This document shows positions 23,417 to 36,756 of a stretch of DNA of 64,000 bases, in pieces. Origin of the DNA: Sindora glabra (Eukaryota > Streptophyta > Magnoliopsida > Fabales > Fabaceae); NCBI GenBank assembly GCA_020226215.1, contig CM035226.1:91412895-91476894 (forward strand), read 5' to 3'. The first letter of the stretch is position 1; every line of letters begins with the position of its first letter. The notes under the pieces were generated by a model. It saw nothing but the letters and a program-made list of their open reading frames with translations, was not told the origin of the DNA and did no database searches. Made by a program: the position numbers and the translations under genes.

Positions 23417-23947
23417 GGGGAAAATGCAAAAATATCTACTAAAACTTTAGGATAATTAGATTTTGACCCTTTTTACTTTGGAAACTTAGGAATCACCCTC
23501 TTAAATTTGACAAAACTTAAAATTAATACCTATTGTCAACTTAAATTATCATTTTTTTTTCAAATTAAATCATTTTTCTTGAATTTTTTAAACTAGAAGT
23601 TATAATATTATAGAATTTTGGTTTATTTAGGCATTTTTTTCACATATAATTTTATAACTTATTTTTTATTATTTAATTAAAATTCTATATATCTAATTTA
23701 ATTTTTATTAGTTATGTAACATATAAATTATTTTTGAAAATAACAACATAAAATAACATATATGATATTATGATTCTTGTTTAAAAAAATCATAAAAAAT
23801 TCATGTAATATGATAAATTGGTAAATTAAGTTAATGGTATGTGTCGAGTTTTGTATAATTAAAGAGGTGGTTTTTTAAGTTTTTAAAGTTGAAAGAGCAA
23901 AATTTAATTATCCTAAAATTGAAAGAGCTATTTATTGCATTTTTTCC
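23417..23947. mobile_element. Long-TIR non-autonomous element, family M4
   Basis: A 531-bp element with inverted arms of about 130 bp. The left arm starts GGGGAAAATGCAAAAATA and contains TTTAGGATAATTAGATTTTG; the right arm reversed reads GGAAAAAATGCAATAAATA and TTTAGGATAATTAAATTTTG. The centre is A+T-rich and noncoding. AAAAATA is directly repeated at both borders (23410-23416 and 23948-23954), though the duplication length is uncertain in this sequence context. Mutator-like or hAT-like non-autonomous element. Confidence 0.7.
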
Positions 23948-24100
23948 AAAAATAATACAATATATGAGGACAAAACAACATTGATTCATTTATAATTATC
24001 ATTGTAATTATTAATTAAATCACATCACTTTATTCATGTAGTTTCACATTATTATTTTTCTCTAATGAAACTACATCATAAAATAAAAAAGTTTAAATTT

Positions 24101-24381
24101 TGTTATAAACAATTACAATTAAACATGAATATCCATAATTTACACAAATATTTTATCCTTCCCTTATAGTCAATTATGAATTTTTCAATATAGTTATTTA
24201 TTAGGTTTCAATTTTTTTATAAGTTATTATTATAAAATTGTAACATTTGATCTCTATATATCCTATAAATACAGGATCGTAAAAATTATTTTATATAGAG
24301 CTGAATAAAATGCTCTTCTCCCTTATATTTCTTTTTAATTTCCTTCATATTATTTCTTTAATGTTAAGCATTTTTATAATA
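24101..24381 (+). mobile_element. Copia-type LTR (281 bp) on +
   Basis: Starts TGTTATAAACAATTAC and ends TTTATAATA. It contains ATATCCTATAAATACAGG (promoter) and a CT-rich leader ahead of CATTATTAGCACTATAA, the decayed GTTATCAGCACGA-type site that follows copia LTRs. Its first 90 bp closely match the copia LTR start on - at 54744 (shared ATGAATAT..ATAATTTA and ATATTTTATCC). No coding remnant or second LTR is recognisable downstream. Confidence 0.6.
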
Positions 24382-24394
24382 CATTATTAGCACT

Positions 24395-25560
24395 ATAATA
24401 AATTTTTAAATATAAGTCATTTCATCTAATTCCATTATTTTATATTTTCTATTTATGAAATATTTTATATTTTAAAATTTATAAAAATTTTCACTGACCC
24501 AAGGTTTTCAAGTTAATGGCAATTTATAAATATATAAATTACAAATATGATTGGCAAGAAGTGTTCAATTGTCTTTTGGGAAACATAATTTTGTTGAAAC
24601 AGGCATTAAGAATTAGTTTCTTGAGGAATTCTATTTGAAGTCCTTTGTTTCATTTCTACCACAGGTCAATGGTTTCAATTGTTTTACTTAAAGATATAAA
24701 CTTTTTATTACCTTTATATAATGAATTATTTATTATTGTTATTTTGTTCAAAAATTTTTAATGTTTTTGAGTATCAGGGTTTATTAAATTCTTTATAAAT
24801 TATGAATATAAAAAATTGATAATCTATTAATAATATGAAGTTATCAAGGGAATCTTTAAAAAAATTTATATAAATATTTTGAGATTTGACATATGAAAGC
24901 TTCCTCACCATATCTAATTAAACGTTGAATGTTTTATCTAATTATCTGTTTAAACTGAAAATCAAAATTATGATGCTTCATCATTTAACATTACAAGCAT
25001 GTGTTCATGAATTCATATATTGTAACAACTGCTAATTATTTTAGCAAATGATAATGTTGTTTGAATCATCAATTAATTCGTGATAATTGATATTTAAGCA
25101 TATTATCTATTGAAAACTTTGTTTAATAATAATTAATATTTTAGGAATCACCTAAACTACTTTTTACTTTATTTAAAAATTAAGTTTATGATGATGATTA
25201 ATATATAAAAGTAAAATTTTTCTTTGTGTTATATTTAAGGCCATAATATATATTAATTTAGACATGAATGTTTTACTTTCATAAATAATGTCTAAATTGA
25301 TGATTATTTATGTACATTAATTATATTCTACTTTATTTATAAAATAAAATATTATGATGATTCATGATTATATTATATGTTTTAAATTAGTCTTGGCTAA
25401 TTCTCTACCTATGATAGGCAAATTAGTCTTATGGTAGACTAGCTTTATTTTGAAATTTCTTATTTCATTATTTTTTATACATTTATTTACATTTCATCTT
25501 TGATTTTCTCTCTCTTAAATTATGATTATTCTTTTGACAACTACCATCATGAATTACACC
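24395..25560. other. A+T-rich DNA after the copia LTR, nothing recognised
   Basis: Would be the gag region if the LTR belonged to a complete element, but no gag or protease motif is visible in any + frame. May be unrelated filler. Confidence 0.4.
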
Positions 25561-26200
25561 ATACACCAAATGATATGATTGAGATTATTTAAGTTATTTT
25601 TTCTATAATGTCTTAAGGAATAAATTATAATGTTCAATTTAGATAATACAAAATAATGTGCTTCTTACCAAGTTTTACGTTTATGTGTTTGGGTTTTATA
25701 AGAGAATAATCCATTGGGTAACATTGCTATATTATATTTTCGTTGGAATATCTACTTATTGAGCTCATGACTTACTTTTTCATGATATATTTTGGAAATA
25801 CATTGGTTAAATCTTTACCACCATCTTTTCAGAATTAGACTTGTTAGAAGTTTTAAGACTTGGTTATTTAACAGCACTAGATATTTGTAAATAGAATAAC
25901 TTTTGGAGTTTTACTTTATATACAAGCTTTGGGTAAAAGAATCCTACATTGAGTTTCTTTTTGGATTAGTTAGGGTAACTTATCCTTATCTTAAGAGGAA
26001 TATAAGTAACTTTAACTTTTTTACTCTTTATAAAACCTTATGGATGAATAAAATGTTTTCCCTCCTCAAATGTCTCTTTCCTACTTAATATGTACTTTAA
26101 CTAATTAATTAGGATTGCTATAAATAAACTTAATTAGGTTGGTGGAAATTAAGTATTGGGTTTCTTACTAGTAAAGAGTTAGCTGGGTTCATAATAAAGA
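25560..26200 (+). mobile_element. Ty3/gypsy-type LTR fragment (left member of a pair)
   Basis: Can be aligned by eye with 33380-33851 plus 35219-35420 on the same strand. Shared stretches include GAATCCTACATTGAGTT, TATCTTAA..GAATATAAG.AACT, and ACTTTA.(G)TTAATTAATTAGGATT. A CTTATTGAGC motif near 25755, typical of the region close to the 3' end of plant gypsy LTRs, is also shared. It lacks the 1.37-kb insertion present in the right-hand copy and so preserves the empty site near 26085. Confidence 0.55.
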
Positions 26201-29200
26201 TGACATTAAAGCACAGTCTAGGTTCCTAATAGGATGAAGCCGTCTGTGTTACCATGATATATGTTAACTCAAATTATACAAATGGTATATGTGCATAGGA
26301 TTACATATCACTAGTATAATTTTGATAGATCTTATATTACTTACAAACATTGGCAATGGAATTAGTTATGATAGAATGTTTATTAATTATTTACCTTATT
26401 GCCTGACTGTTTAGAAAAAAATTATATTTGATTATGAATAGTTATTTGACAATTATTCCAGTTATTATTTGACTATTAGAAATTTTCTAAAAATGATTAA
26501 CTCTGGAAGTCAAGTATAAGTTGGCAAACTCAAGCATAAGTAATTGTTTAAGGGTACTTAAAATCAAAGATAGTAAGTAAGTTATTACTAAGTCCTCATT
26601 TACTTAAGACACAATGTATGGCACCTCAATATGGCTTTATGATTATTATGTAACAATAGCCTTACATAGGTAAAGTATTAATGTCGCAGTAACTAAAGTT
26701 ATAACTTAATAGGATTGTAGTGTTACTATTACTATTATTAACATATGAAAGCAAATCGTTTGGTATAAAATAAGGATACTTGCTTTAAATTCCCTAGTTA
26801 TATTAAATATATGATATGTTTGATACAAAAACCTCAAAAATTTTAGATTATTGCTTGTAAGATTGTGGTGCTACATATTTTACTTGAGGTTTAATTATAC
26901 TATTAGGGTTTTTATTGCTAAGAGAAAGCCATTTTAACTATGCATTCTACTATTATGATGAAATAATAGAATTTAATTAGTTAACCTTGATAAAGTAACT
27001 TAAAATGATGTTAAAATAGTATAGGCAAGGATATGAGTTGAATATACTTAGGATTATTCATAGGATAAGAAAGGACTTTAATAGAGATGAGTTGGGGTGA
27101 AAACTTTAGTAAATTTTTTTTGTCCAAGTAACTTTTAATGTTATTAGGAGTATGCTCAGTGTTAGATGTCAAATTAATTTTATCACAATTAATATGAGGA
27201 TTGATTATAAGATTTAGGTCATTGGAGTAAAAAGTAATGGAAAATACCTAATTTTTAATTGTTTGATAGAGAAATGTAATTCGAACTCTATAGAATAATG
27301 TTAAAGAGTGGCAAAACAAGGAATTATAAATCTTGTGACTTTATAGTTGTATATGGTTAGGTTTAGGGCTTCAAAGTGTTTTATACACACTTTGAACGAG
27401 TAACCTAAATGTATGAAAAATAGGAGTTGTAGCTTCGAGGATTGTGGAATTATAAGCAATGCAAATTGTAATTATAAGTTTAATAATCTGTCAAGCCAAA
27501 GTTAATGTGTGAGTTTTTAAGGAAATGTAATGATATGCATAGAAATGGTTAAGTTACCCTTTTGAAGTCACCATAGGATATATAAGGAAATCAGTATGGT
27601 ATAAATGTAATGAATTATATAATTTTACATCCCATCTATGGATATAGTTGATGATATTGAAAAAGGATCCTATTAGTATGAATATTGAACTGGTATGTTT
27701 GTGATATTAAGAGAGTAAGATTTAACTTTTAGTGAAATGTGTAATTAGGCCAAAGCTATGTACATGATCTAGATATATTAACAAATAAATGGCTAAAAGT
27801 ATATGATGAAGTAAGATACAAAACTATATACAGATATATTGCTAATATTATAAGAGTAAATTAATGAAGATCAATTCAGAATTAGTTTCAATGAATTAAG
27901 AAGGTTTCAATTTATTCACCACTCAATAATAAGTTTTATACCAATCTTGTCTTAATAAATCCCATCATATTCTTACATAAAATATTTTTAGTTAGCATTT
28001 TTAAATGAATTTAACCCTATGAATTGATATTATAGTTAATGCTTTTGTTATTTTTTCTCAATATTGCTAAACTTTATGTAACTAGCAATCATCATATGGC
28101 AAGCCACCATATCTTTGCGAGGCATTTCATTTTCCACATTTGAGCTAAAATGCTCAATTTAACTAAATTTTCAAAAGATGATTAAAGAGAATCCATCAAA
28201 GAGGAAGTCTTACTTATAACTAGTAGCCTGTACTATCTCAAGCATTAGCTTCTTAAAGGCTACCTTATAAGTCCAGATTACTAATAGAAAAAATTGTTGG
28301 ACTAGGTCAAGTACACTGGGGTTAATCCTAACAGAGCAACTATGTACTATAACTTCAATAAAGCTTCTAACTCTCATTCTAAATTGTCAATGTTTTGTTT
28401 TCACTTCTTTCTATCAAACTTCATTGTAACACCATCAAACTCCATAGTTAATATTTCATCTAGAACATTAATTATGATTTTTGTTATCTTGAGAAAAGGC
28501 CAGAAGGATTAGTTTAATACTAACCTCTATTATATTTCCATGGTTCATGCAAAATTCAAAAGATTTGCTTTTTCCCTACCCTTCTCTTTTATTTTCCATT
28601 AGCTACTTTATCTTTGAGATTCCTATGTAAAAAGAAATTCATTTCTTTAATGTAAATCAGAATTAGCTAAGAAGTATATTAAGAACTTGTTTGATAGATA
28701 TTAACTTTACAATTACAAAATATGATAGTTTAACAGAATTTTTACTTATTTAACCTAAGAGATGCTAAATTAGTCTTATGCATGAAAAGTATTTTTAATT
28801 ATTAATTAAATACTTTATTAAAGTTTTATTGTTATTTTATAGATAGATCTTCATTCAGGGTACCATCAATTAAAAATTAGGATGGAGGATGAATTTTTTT
28901 TCCAAATTTCTCTTTTCATAGATTTGGGAACCTATAATCGTTTTTTACTTCTTATTATGCTAGCATTATCATGGACCTATTCAATAACAAATTTTTAACT
29001 ATCGCATTGAATATAAATTGAAAATGAATCTAATTTGAGGTGTAAATAGACTAAATTAGTTGTAGTGGTGTAAAAATCTCTTTATAAGACATAGAACTTT
29101 ATTTCCTAAAAGATAAATTAAGGTCTTAAAGTGCAATGACTAGAAAAGTAAATAGTTTTTATGGTACTTCATGAATAAAGGATAAAAGCCAGAAGCATGA

Positions 29201-31690
29201 TATGATTGAAAAGGAAATTATAGGTTCAAGGAAATTGGCTTATTGAGTGATCGTAAGGATGAAAAGTATAAAGTTAAAGTGGCAAAGATTAGTGAATCAA
29301 TACACATTAAAGAGTTCAAGTTGTATATAATAGGGTAGGGCTATGAAAGCATGAACATAAACCCACCTGCAGTTAGGAAACCATTTTGGTAAGGTATAAC
29401 TAGGTAATCGATCATTATAGTGTTAATAGTTTCATATATATTAAGATTATTGTAAAATTTATAATTGCTTAAATTAAGAATGTAAGTTTGAATTAAACCC
29501 TTATAAATGCCTTTAAATTTTAGATTTCTATACATTAATGGGTTAAAAAGAAGTGCTTAAAGAAACTTGCCCAGTTGTTAAAACTTTCTATTATAAAGGC
29601 ATTAATAACAATCAAGTTCCAAGAGAGTTACCTTTAGGAATAGTGTTCAACGAGTATGGTAAGGAAGTAGTGTCTGAGCTATTTGCCAAAGTCATAGTTA
29701 TAGATTTCAACTAAGAATTATGAGGTAATGATATGGATTTTCTCATCTTAGAGGTAGCTCAAATATTGCTAGAGATAACTTTTGACTAATTAATTAAGTG
29801 ATATATTGTGGTTATTTACATTGAGGAAAGAATTAAGGGCTTTAAAAGTATAAGTGTGATTAAAGGTATCACTTTAGGGAATAAATAAGTACAACTTTAT
29901 ATATATATGTTTATAATGTTAAGCTAATATTTCTCTTAAGCTAACATACAAGGCAATTTCATTTCCTACCTATATAGTTGTCACCTTACTTGGTAGTACC
30001 ATCTTGTGCTATAAAAAGTGATACCATGACTATATAATAATTATTAATATGATCATCCTCAATATTAGCATTATGATTATTCTTCTTGTTACTAAATTTA
30101 TCATCACTATTATTAGTATTGTCTAAGTAATCTATGTGTTCCTCCCTATAAGAGACTTTTGTTAACAGTCAAGTTTGATATGATTTCGATAAATAATGGA
30201 AATATTTGGTAAAATACTATGTGATATTATTAAACTCAAACTATTTGTATAGGTAAGCAATTTGGGGTGGTGTTTTGGATAATTAGCAAGTGCAAGCATG
30301 CAATACAAGGTAGCATAAAAGTACTGGCTTACAATATAAACCTTTATGTAGTAAAGCAAATACTAGCCTTGAAGTTAAATTTTGAACATAAACGCCTTAA
30401 CACTATTAAGGAATGCATATCAAATAGACTATAAGTATTGATTTAAATAAAAAGTGTAAGGTTCCATACTTAGATTCAATAATAAATTATGTATCAACAT
30501 TTATTGGTATAAATTAATAGATATGATTCTAATAATGTAAATCAATCAAACTTCTTATGAGGGTAAATAAGTAAGCTGAAAGGACTTAAGAGCATATAGT
30601 TACATTAGTTGCTTAGTTGAGAACTAAGGTTTAAGATTTTAGAAATCTTTAATTGGTGTTGTATGGACTTGGATTCAAGAGAATCCATAATCTTGGTTTT
30701 CTAAAAGATTGTAAGTGATAAGGTCAAAATATAAAATTTCAAATAAATACATGCTAAAATGAGTAATAATCCAACGTTCAAAGATTTGTGAGAACAAGTA
30801 TAATATTCACTAGTTGATTTAATGAAGGGAATGAATATGATTGAATAAAAGTAAGAAAATTACAAACTTATTCAACTAAGTAGGAAGGTTAATTAGGTGT
30901 AACTTGGATGATAATAAGAATAAAAATTTGTTAGTGGTTTAAGATCTAGAAAGAAAAATCTTAGCTTCATAAAGACAAACATGTATTAAAGGTGAATGAC
31001 TAATGTGTTTCTAAATCTTAACTGTCCAAGTGAGGTTTACAATTCAGATGCAAGGATATATCTATTAAATTCTTTGCATTCTTTTATTACCAGAATTATG
31101 ACAATGTCTGCAAAAAGACAAAAGTTTTTTAGAAAGTTAAACAATTTAAGATGGTAATATGAATATGCGAGAACCTAAACTTATGAAGGATGTAATCTTT
31201 TCCCTTACGTTTTATAGCACATTATCAAGCTTATGGTAGGAATAGGAGTAAGTCGTAATTTGAGAGTTAGAAATAGAATCTAGTGAAGCTATTACATATA
31301 TGTCACAAAAAAGATCTAATTAAGCAATTACGTAACAGTAAGTGAGTAAGGCCTTTGCCTCAGATTATAAATCAACTATTTATGGAAACTAGTTTAACAA
31401 ATATGGACACTTAATGTACTTTTAAACACTAAATAGGTGTGCTTATGGTTAGATTTAAATTAGGAAGATGATTCATAGCAACATTTGATAAGGTATGATA
31501 TAACATCAATAAAATAAGAACCATGATATTGGTGAAAATGTTAGTAACACTTACTAAAGTAGGACTCATTGATGAAATTCTTAGGATGATTAAGATATTC
31601 CCATTAAATGTCAAAATTCAATATTGATATGTTTTGATTAGAATAAGGGTTAACCTAATCATAAGAATTCAAGAATAAATTTTTTTGAAG
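26200..31690 (+). mobile_element. Decayed internal region of a Ty3/gypsy retrotransposon
   Basis: About 5.5 kb between two similar LTR-like segments, a normal internal length for gypsy elements. It contains one clear reverse transcriptase relic (28843-29010) at the right relative position and a polypurine-tract-like GAAGGGAGAAAG at 31687-31698 just before the right LTR. Gag, protease, RNase H and integrase could not be read through the mutations. Sequence is far more A+T-rich than an active element. Confidence 0.5.
28843..29010 (+). pseudogene. Ty3/gypsy reverse transcriptase relic
   Basis: The frame at 28843-28893 reads IDLHSGYHQLKIRMED, the gypsy reverse transcriptase block that contains one catalytic Asp. 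After small frame changes, RFGTYNRFLLL (28920-28960) and ASIIMDLFNNKF (28965-29005) match the following PFG...MD.MN.VF blocks in order and spacing. The next block with the paired catalytic Asp residues was not found. Upstream sequence is too altered to read. This fixes the orientation (+) of the surrounding element. Confidence 0.6.
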
Positions 31691-31701
31691 GGAGAAAGTA
31701 T

Positions 31702-33851
31702 TGTTATGCTTTCTTTAAAATATAATATATTAGACTTTAATTTGTAAATGAAATAATTAAAATACTTGGTGTGCTTTTGCTTAAACAGGAAATTTTATGT
31801 GTACAAGAAAGGTTTTGATGAATAGACATAAATGAACTAGGGGATAAAATAGAAGTTGATATTTTAGTAAGTCTTGAAATAAGGATTTTATAAGAAATAA
31901 ATGAAAAAGAAAAGTTTGATAGAGTAATATAGAATAAGATTATAAGTCATCAAAGGTGAGTATGAAAGCAAACAAGAATTTTAAGGTAAAAAGATGAAAT
32001 TACCTTTTAGACTTATAAAACCTTAAATTCAACTCTTCTTTCTATTTTTCATAAAAAAACCTTAGCTCCTTTATCTTATTTTTCCTTCGTTCTCCCTTTA
32101 TATTCTAAAATTAAGTAGTAGGAAGCAAATCTTTATCAATTTCTTTATACAATTAAGGTAAGACCATAATCTTTGTTAGGTTATTTCTTTATCTCCTTTT
32201 AGTTTGATAAAGATTGGGTTTATATTAGTTTCAAGGGGTAGTTAGAACCCTAACTATTGGAAACCCTTAATTTTGGTATGATTAGGATTAAGCAGCATTA
32301 AGCTTAACTTCCTGCTATCCTTTTCTATACTAAGTGATTGGATGCTTCATCTTAATTTGTTTGATTTTGAGAAATCTAAACTTGAATGGTAAATTTTAGT
32401 TTATTATGAAATTTCAATGAAAATATTTGAAAAATATGTTAATTAGTGATACATGTTTGATTAAATGATGGAAATAACATTAATGTTATGAGGTTAACTT
32501 GTATTAATGATTCTATGATGTTTAGTTAGATAATGAATGCAATGGAAGGTTAAAGTTTTCATATGAATAGTGAAAATATCAAAGAATTTATAAAATTCTA
32601 GGTGATAGTCATTTATATACTTGACTATGCCCTAAAAAAATGCATTTTAGAAAGGTGTAGTTAACTATATGGTCACAAGCTGTTTTTTAGCAATTGATAG
32701 TCGATTATAGACCTCCAGGTTGCTCTTTAGATCCCAATAATCAATTATATAATCAATTATTGAACCCCAGATTTGTTTTTAGACTTTAATACTTAACTAT
32801 ATAATTAATTAAAGACCCTAGAGTTAATTTTGATACTCTTATAGTCAAGTATATAGTCAACTATACATAATTTTCATTGAAAAATCATGATATCTAAGGG
32901 TCTAATGAAAGATATATGGTTCTAAAATACTAAGTTGATATATGATAGTTAAGGGCTAAATACATGGATATATGACTTTGAAATGAGAAATTAGTATATT
33001 GTACTATATAATATGTAACATGAATGAATTTATATTATTACTTATGTAATGAAATGTATTATATGACCATATATTGAGGCATGATGTTATTGGACTAATG
33101 CAATAAATATAGATATATGAGAAATGAAATCTACATGTGTTATGACATGAGAAATGTGATGAAGGAATTGATATGAAAATTGGATGACTAATTCCAAGTA
33201 ACAAGTAGGAAGGGTATAAGATTAACTTGGAAAGTATAAGCATTGAATGGTAAGAATTGTATAAGGATAAGTTAGGAATCACAAAATGGTTTTATATGTT
33301 TATTTATTTATTATTATGTATTATTTTATGAAATTACAATTAAATTCTCAATTAGTTATTCCTATGTGACATGAATGAGATAACATGATCAGGAATGAGC
33401 CCTTTAAGGTAATTCAAGTACAAAGTAATTATGGATGTCTATATGACAAGTTTTTACAAAAGAATGATCTAATAGATAAGATTGTTATATTATTATGTTT
33501 ATTTTTATTCAAGTATTTACTCATTGAGCCTTATATTTACTCCTCCATGGTTTATTTTGCAAATAAATAAGTCAAGCCTTTACTGCCACCTTTTTAGAGC
33601 TAAACTTGTTAAAAGCTTTAAGACTTAGTTGTTTGGTAGTACCAAATTTATGAATAGAATAGCTTTTAAAACCTTATTTTATGTATAGATTTTAGGTAGA
33701 AGAATCCTACATTGAGTTCCCTTTTAGGTTAATTAGGGTAGTATATCTTTATCTTAAAAAGAATATAAGCAACTCTAACTTTTTTATATTTTGTAAAAAC
33801 TTGTAGATGAACAAAATGGTTCACCTTCTCATATGTCTCTTTCTAACTTAA
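31702..33851 (+). mobile_element. Ty3/gypsy-type LTR, right member, part before the nested solo LTR
   Basis: Begins TGTTATGC just after a purine-rich tract, as gypsy 3' LTRs do, and continues at 35219-35420 after an insertion. Internal landmarks are a CT-rich block (32030-32100), TGATTAGGATTAAGCAGC near 32275, a cluster of TAATCAATTAT-type palindromes (32690-32870), and TTTACTCATTGAGCC near 33520. The same order of landmarks occurs in the + copy at 39255 and the - copies starting at 46931 and 54645. A 92-codon frame on - here is judged random. Confidence 0.5.
32695..32865. repeat. Cluster of TAATCRATTA-type palindromes
   Basis: Includes TAGTCGATTATAG, ATAATCAATTATATAATCAATTAT (32737-32760), ACTATATAATTAATTA and AGTCAACTAT at irregular 20-40 bp spacing. 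Similar clusters are at 39955-40160, 45995-46215 and 53840-53900. The copy retaining CG suggests TAATCGATTA as the ancestor. Confidence 0.6.
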
Positions 33852-35218
33852 TGTTAGTGTATATGTCCTAAAATTAATCATATTGATGATTGTAAATTTG
33901 AATCGTGTTATTTTAATAGCAATTTCAATTATCATATTTATATATGTTGCTTGCATAATATATTTAATTATGATAATAACTTTAGAATAATTATTTTCTT
34001 AAATATCCTTAGTCATATATCATTGTGGATTGGGTTGCTTTGATATGTTAAGATTAACATATGTGGTGACTTATATGAGATATTAAGTTTACACATGAGT
34101 ACAAGTTAGAGAACTTGTATACTGGACCCACCCATCCTAAGAACACTATATGGATTATTATATGAGTGTCATGAGTAATTTTTAGTGATCATTATTATTA
34201 TGGTCCTTTGACCTCAGATTGCTAAGGTTTCCTACATATGGGTTTTATATTTTGATACTATTCTATATCACTTATGATTGAGGGAATGTAAGGATAGTTA
34301 TTGGATATGTCACATATCATGTGAAGGGGTTTGTGTGATCAAGATAGAATTTGTCCCCCCTATATAACAGGAGTAACATCTGTGAGCCCGTTGATTAAAT
34401 AAAGTTAAGAAAATGCATGGCCATGCTCAGATGAATTAACATGGGATATCAATTATATTTGCTTCAGTCAGCTTACTTAGAAATTAAGAAATCTCAAGAT
34501 TGGGCTATATGGGAATGACACGGTTCATGTCTTGTGCTAAATCTAGATGTTTAGGACAAAAAGACATAGATGATGATCACGTGTAAAGGTTTAGTCAAAT
34601 CACCGACTTTCTCATTACTTTAGTAATAATGATGTGTTGCTAGACATCGCTCATTATTTATGATCATTAATATAATTAATGATCATTGTCAATGTAATAA
34701 GAGCCTGTAGGGTCATACATTTAAAGCTTATTGGATTTAGAATTAATGGACTAAATTATTTGGGCATAATATTTAAGAATTACATGTTATAATTATAAGG
34801 CCCAATAACAAGCCTATAATTATACATGGAATAAATTCCAATTAGTTAGGATTTTCTATGCACCTATTTAAATAAGCTTATTAGGTAATAATATAGGATT
34901 ATTATTCACACATTCCAAGCATAGAAAAATCCTAGTCCCTCTCTTTGACCATAACCTTCGAAGAGGTGTAGCTAGCACTACGAGGCAAAGGAGAAGAATT
35001 TCAACCAGTGTTCTACACGTTCATTGGTGATCTACTAATTTGTGTGGATACCTCAGAGTCTTCAGCCGAAAGAAAGTCAAAGAAGTGATTAACGAACGAG
35101 TTTCTGAGTCATTCTAGAAAGTATTGAATGAATCCTTATTCTAATTTAACATTTTGCATGAATCAATTGGCTGGAATTGGTTAATTCTGCTGCGCTTGTT
35201 TGGCTCCTGATCCTAATA
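33852..35218 (+). mobile_element. Solo LTR, copia-like, copy 1 (1367 bp)
   Basis: Starts TGTTAGTGTATATG and ends CTAATA, an aged form of the inverse CTAACA terminus. It is flanked by exact 5-bp CTTAA (33847-33851 and 35219-35223). It aligns over its whole length with 40661-42048 on the same strand, including GAACTTGTATACTGGA, GGTTTAGTCAAATCACCGAC and GTAGCTAGCACTACGAGG. A core promoter CTATTTAAATA is near 34865. The insertion interrupts a gypsy LTR whose uninterrupted relative at about 26085 shows the empty site. No internal coding region is present, so it is a solo LTR. Confidence 0.8.
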
Positions 35219-35419
35219 CTTAACACATACTTTAGTTAATTAATTAGGATTATGGCAAATAAAGTGGACTATGTTGGTGGAAACCACATATTAAGTTCCA
35301 TAGTAGTCATAAGTTATGACAAATAGTTTACCTCATTTTATCTTTTATATGAAGATAGTTAGTTAGCAATATAGCAAGCCATTTATAATCAATCTTAATT
35401 AAGTAAACTATAGCAAAGT

Positions 35420-36300
35420 GATAGGGTAAACTTACCAAGTTGATTTCACCATGTGAGGGAAAAGAATTAGATGTAATGGATTCTAATGGGTATTTTACAA
35501 GTGAAAAAGTACCTTGTTGGAAGTTTTAACTCAACTTATGAAATCAAAGACTACATGCATAACTTTTTAAGTTTTTCTAAGGCCAAGATCTTTGGTTTTT
35601 GTGATAATTATAGCTTAATATGTGTATTTAGTTGTAAACACTTCTGATTTGGTACAAAATCAACTCTTGGATAGGTTAAATTGCTATTTTTAAAAAATTT
35701 TAAGGAAAATTTCTTGATTTTTAAAAATAAATTTATTCTTATAAATTACATTATTTCTAGACATCATATAATCACATTTTTGAAAATTCAAAAACTCATT
35801 TGTAGAAAAATGCATAAATTCCTGCAAATTTGAAATTACTGTAAAATTAGGTAAATTGTGAGAATTATGAAAAAGTTTGTTAAGGATTTTCTTAATAATT
35901 TTATATTTTTTATGATTTTGAAAAAAAATATAAAAGGGGTTTAAAATCTTTAATTGTGGGGTTTTTGGTATTAGAATTCATTTTTTGTATCTTTCTTTTC
36001 TTCTTATGAATTTTAAGGCTCTCTTAAAAACTAAATTTTAGTGTTTAATTGGTAATTAAGTTCTCCTAATCAAATCATCACAATTTAATGAGTCAAGGTG
36101 TTCGATTATCACTTGGTAATTCTTAATAATCTTAATTTACTAAAAAAAACCTTAATTACTTAGCTTTTAGCTTTTTTTTTCTAGGTCACTTTCATATCCT
36201 TTATATTTGTTTGCCAAGAATTTCCTATTCAATTTTCAATTCAATCTTATATATATTTCACAACTATAGGCAAAAAATTTCATATCCGACTTTTATATCA
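35420..36300. other. A+T-rich DNA, nothing recognised
   Basis: Lies between the right gypsy LTR on + and the end of the minus-strand LTR copy. No motif, RNA gene or paired repeat seen. Confidence 0.4.
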
Positions 36301-36676
36301 TTCCTTTATCATAGTTCGTAATATCTGATCTCATTACTTTAGCATAGCTCGCAATTTCCAATACTATTTATGGCAAGGTTTATAGAAAATATGTACTTGA
36401 GAGCTCAACTCTCATATTTTAATTGTTTATAATACATCAATACAAAGCAATTAAATTCATCGCTAGACAATACTAAGCACATAGTAGTATATGCATAAAT
36501 ATACCATAATGTCGTTATGTTTTCCTAAATGGTTGTAACATACATATATCATTAAATTCAATCACAACCAATTAATAATTATTACCACTATTAGGCTTTC
36601 ACTAAGCATTCTGATTAATTAACATTCTCTCAAACAGCCATTTGAACTTATATCATGCAACTTAGTTTATGCATAA

Positions 36677-36756
<80 letters not shown>

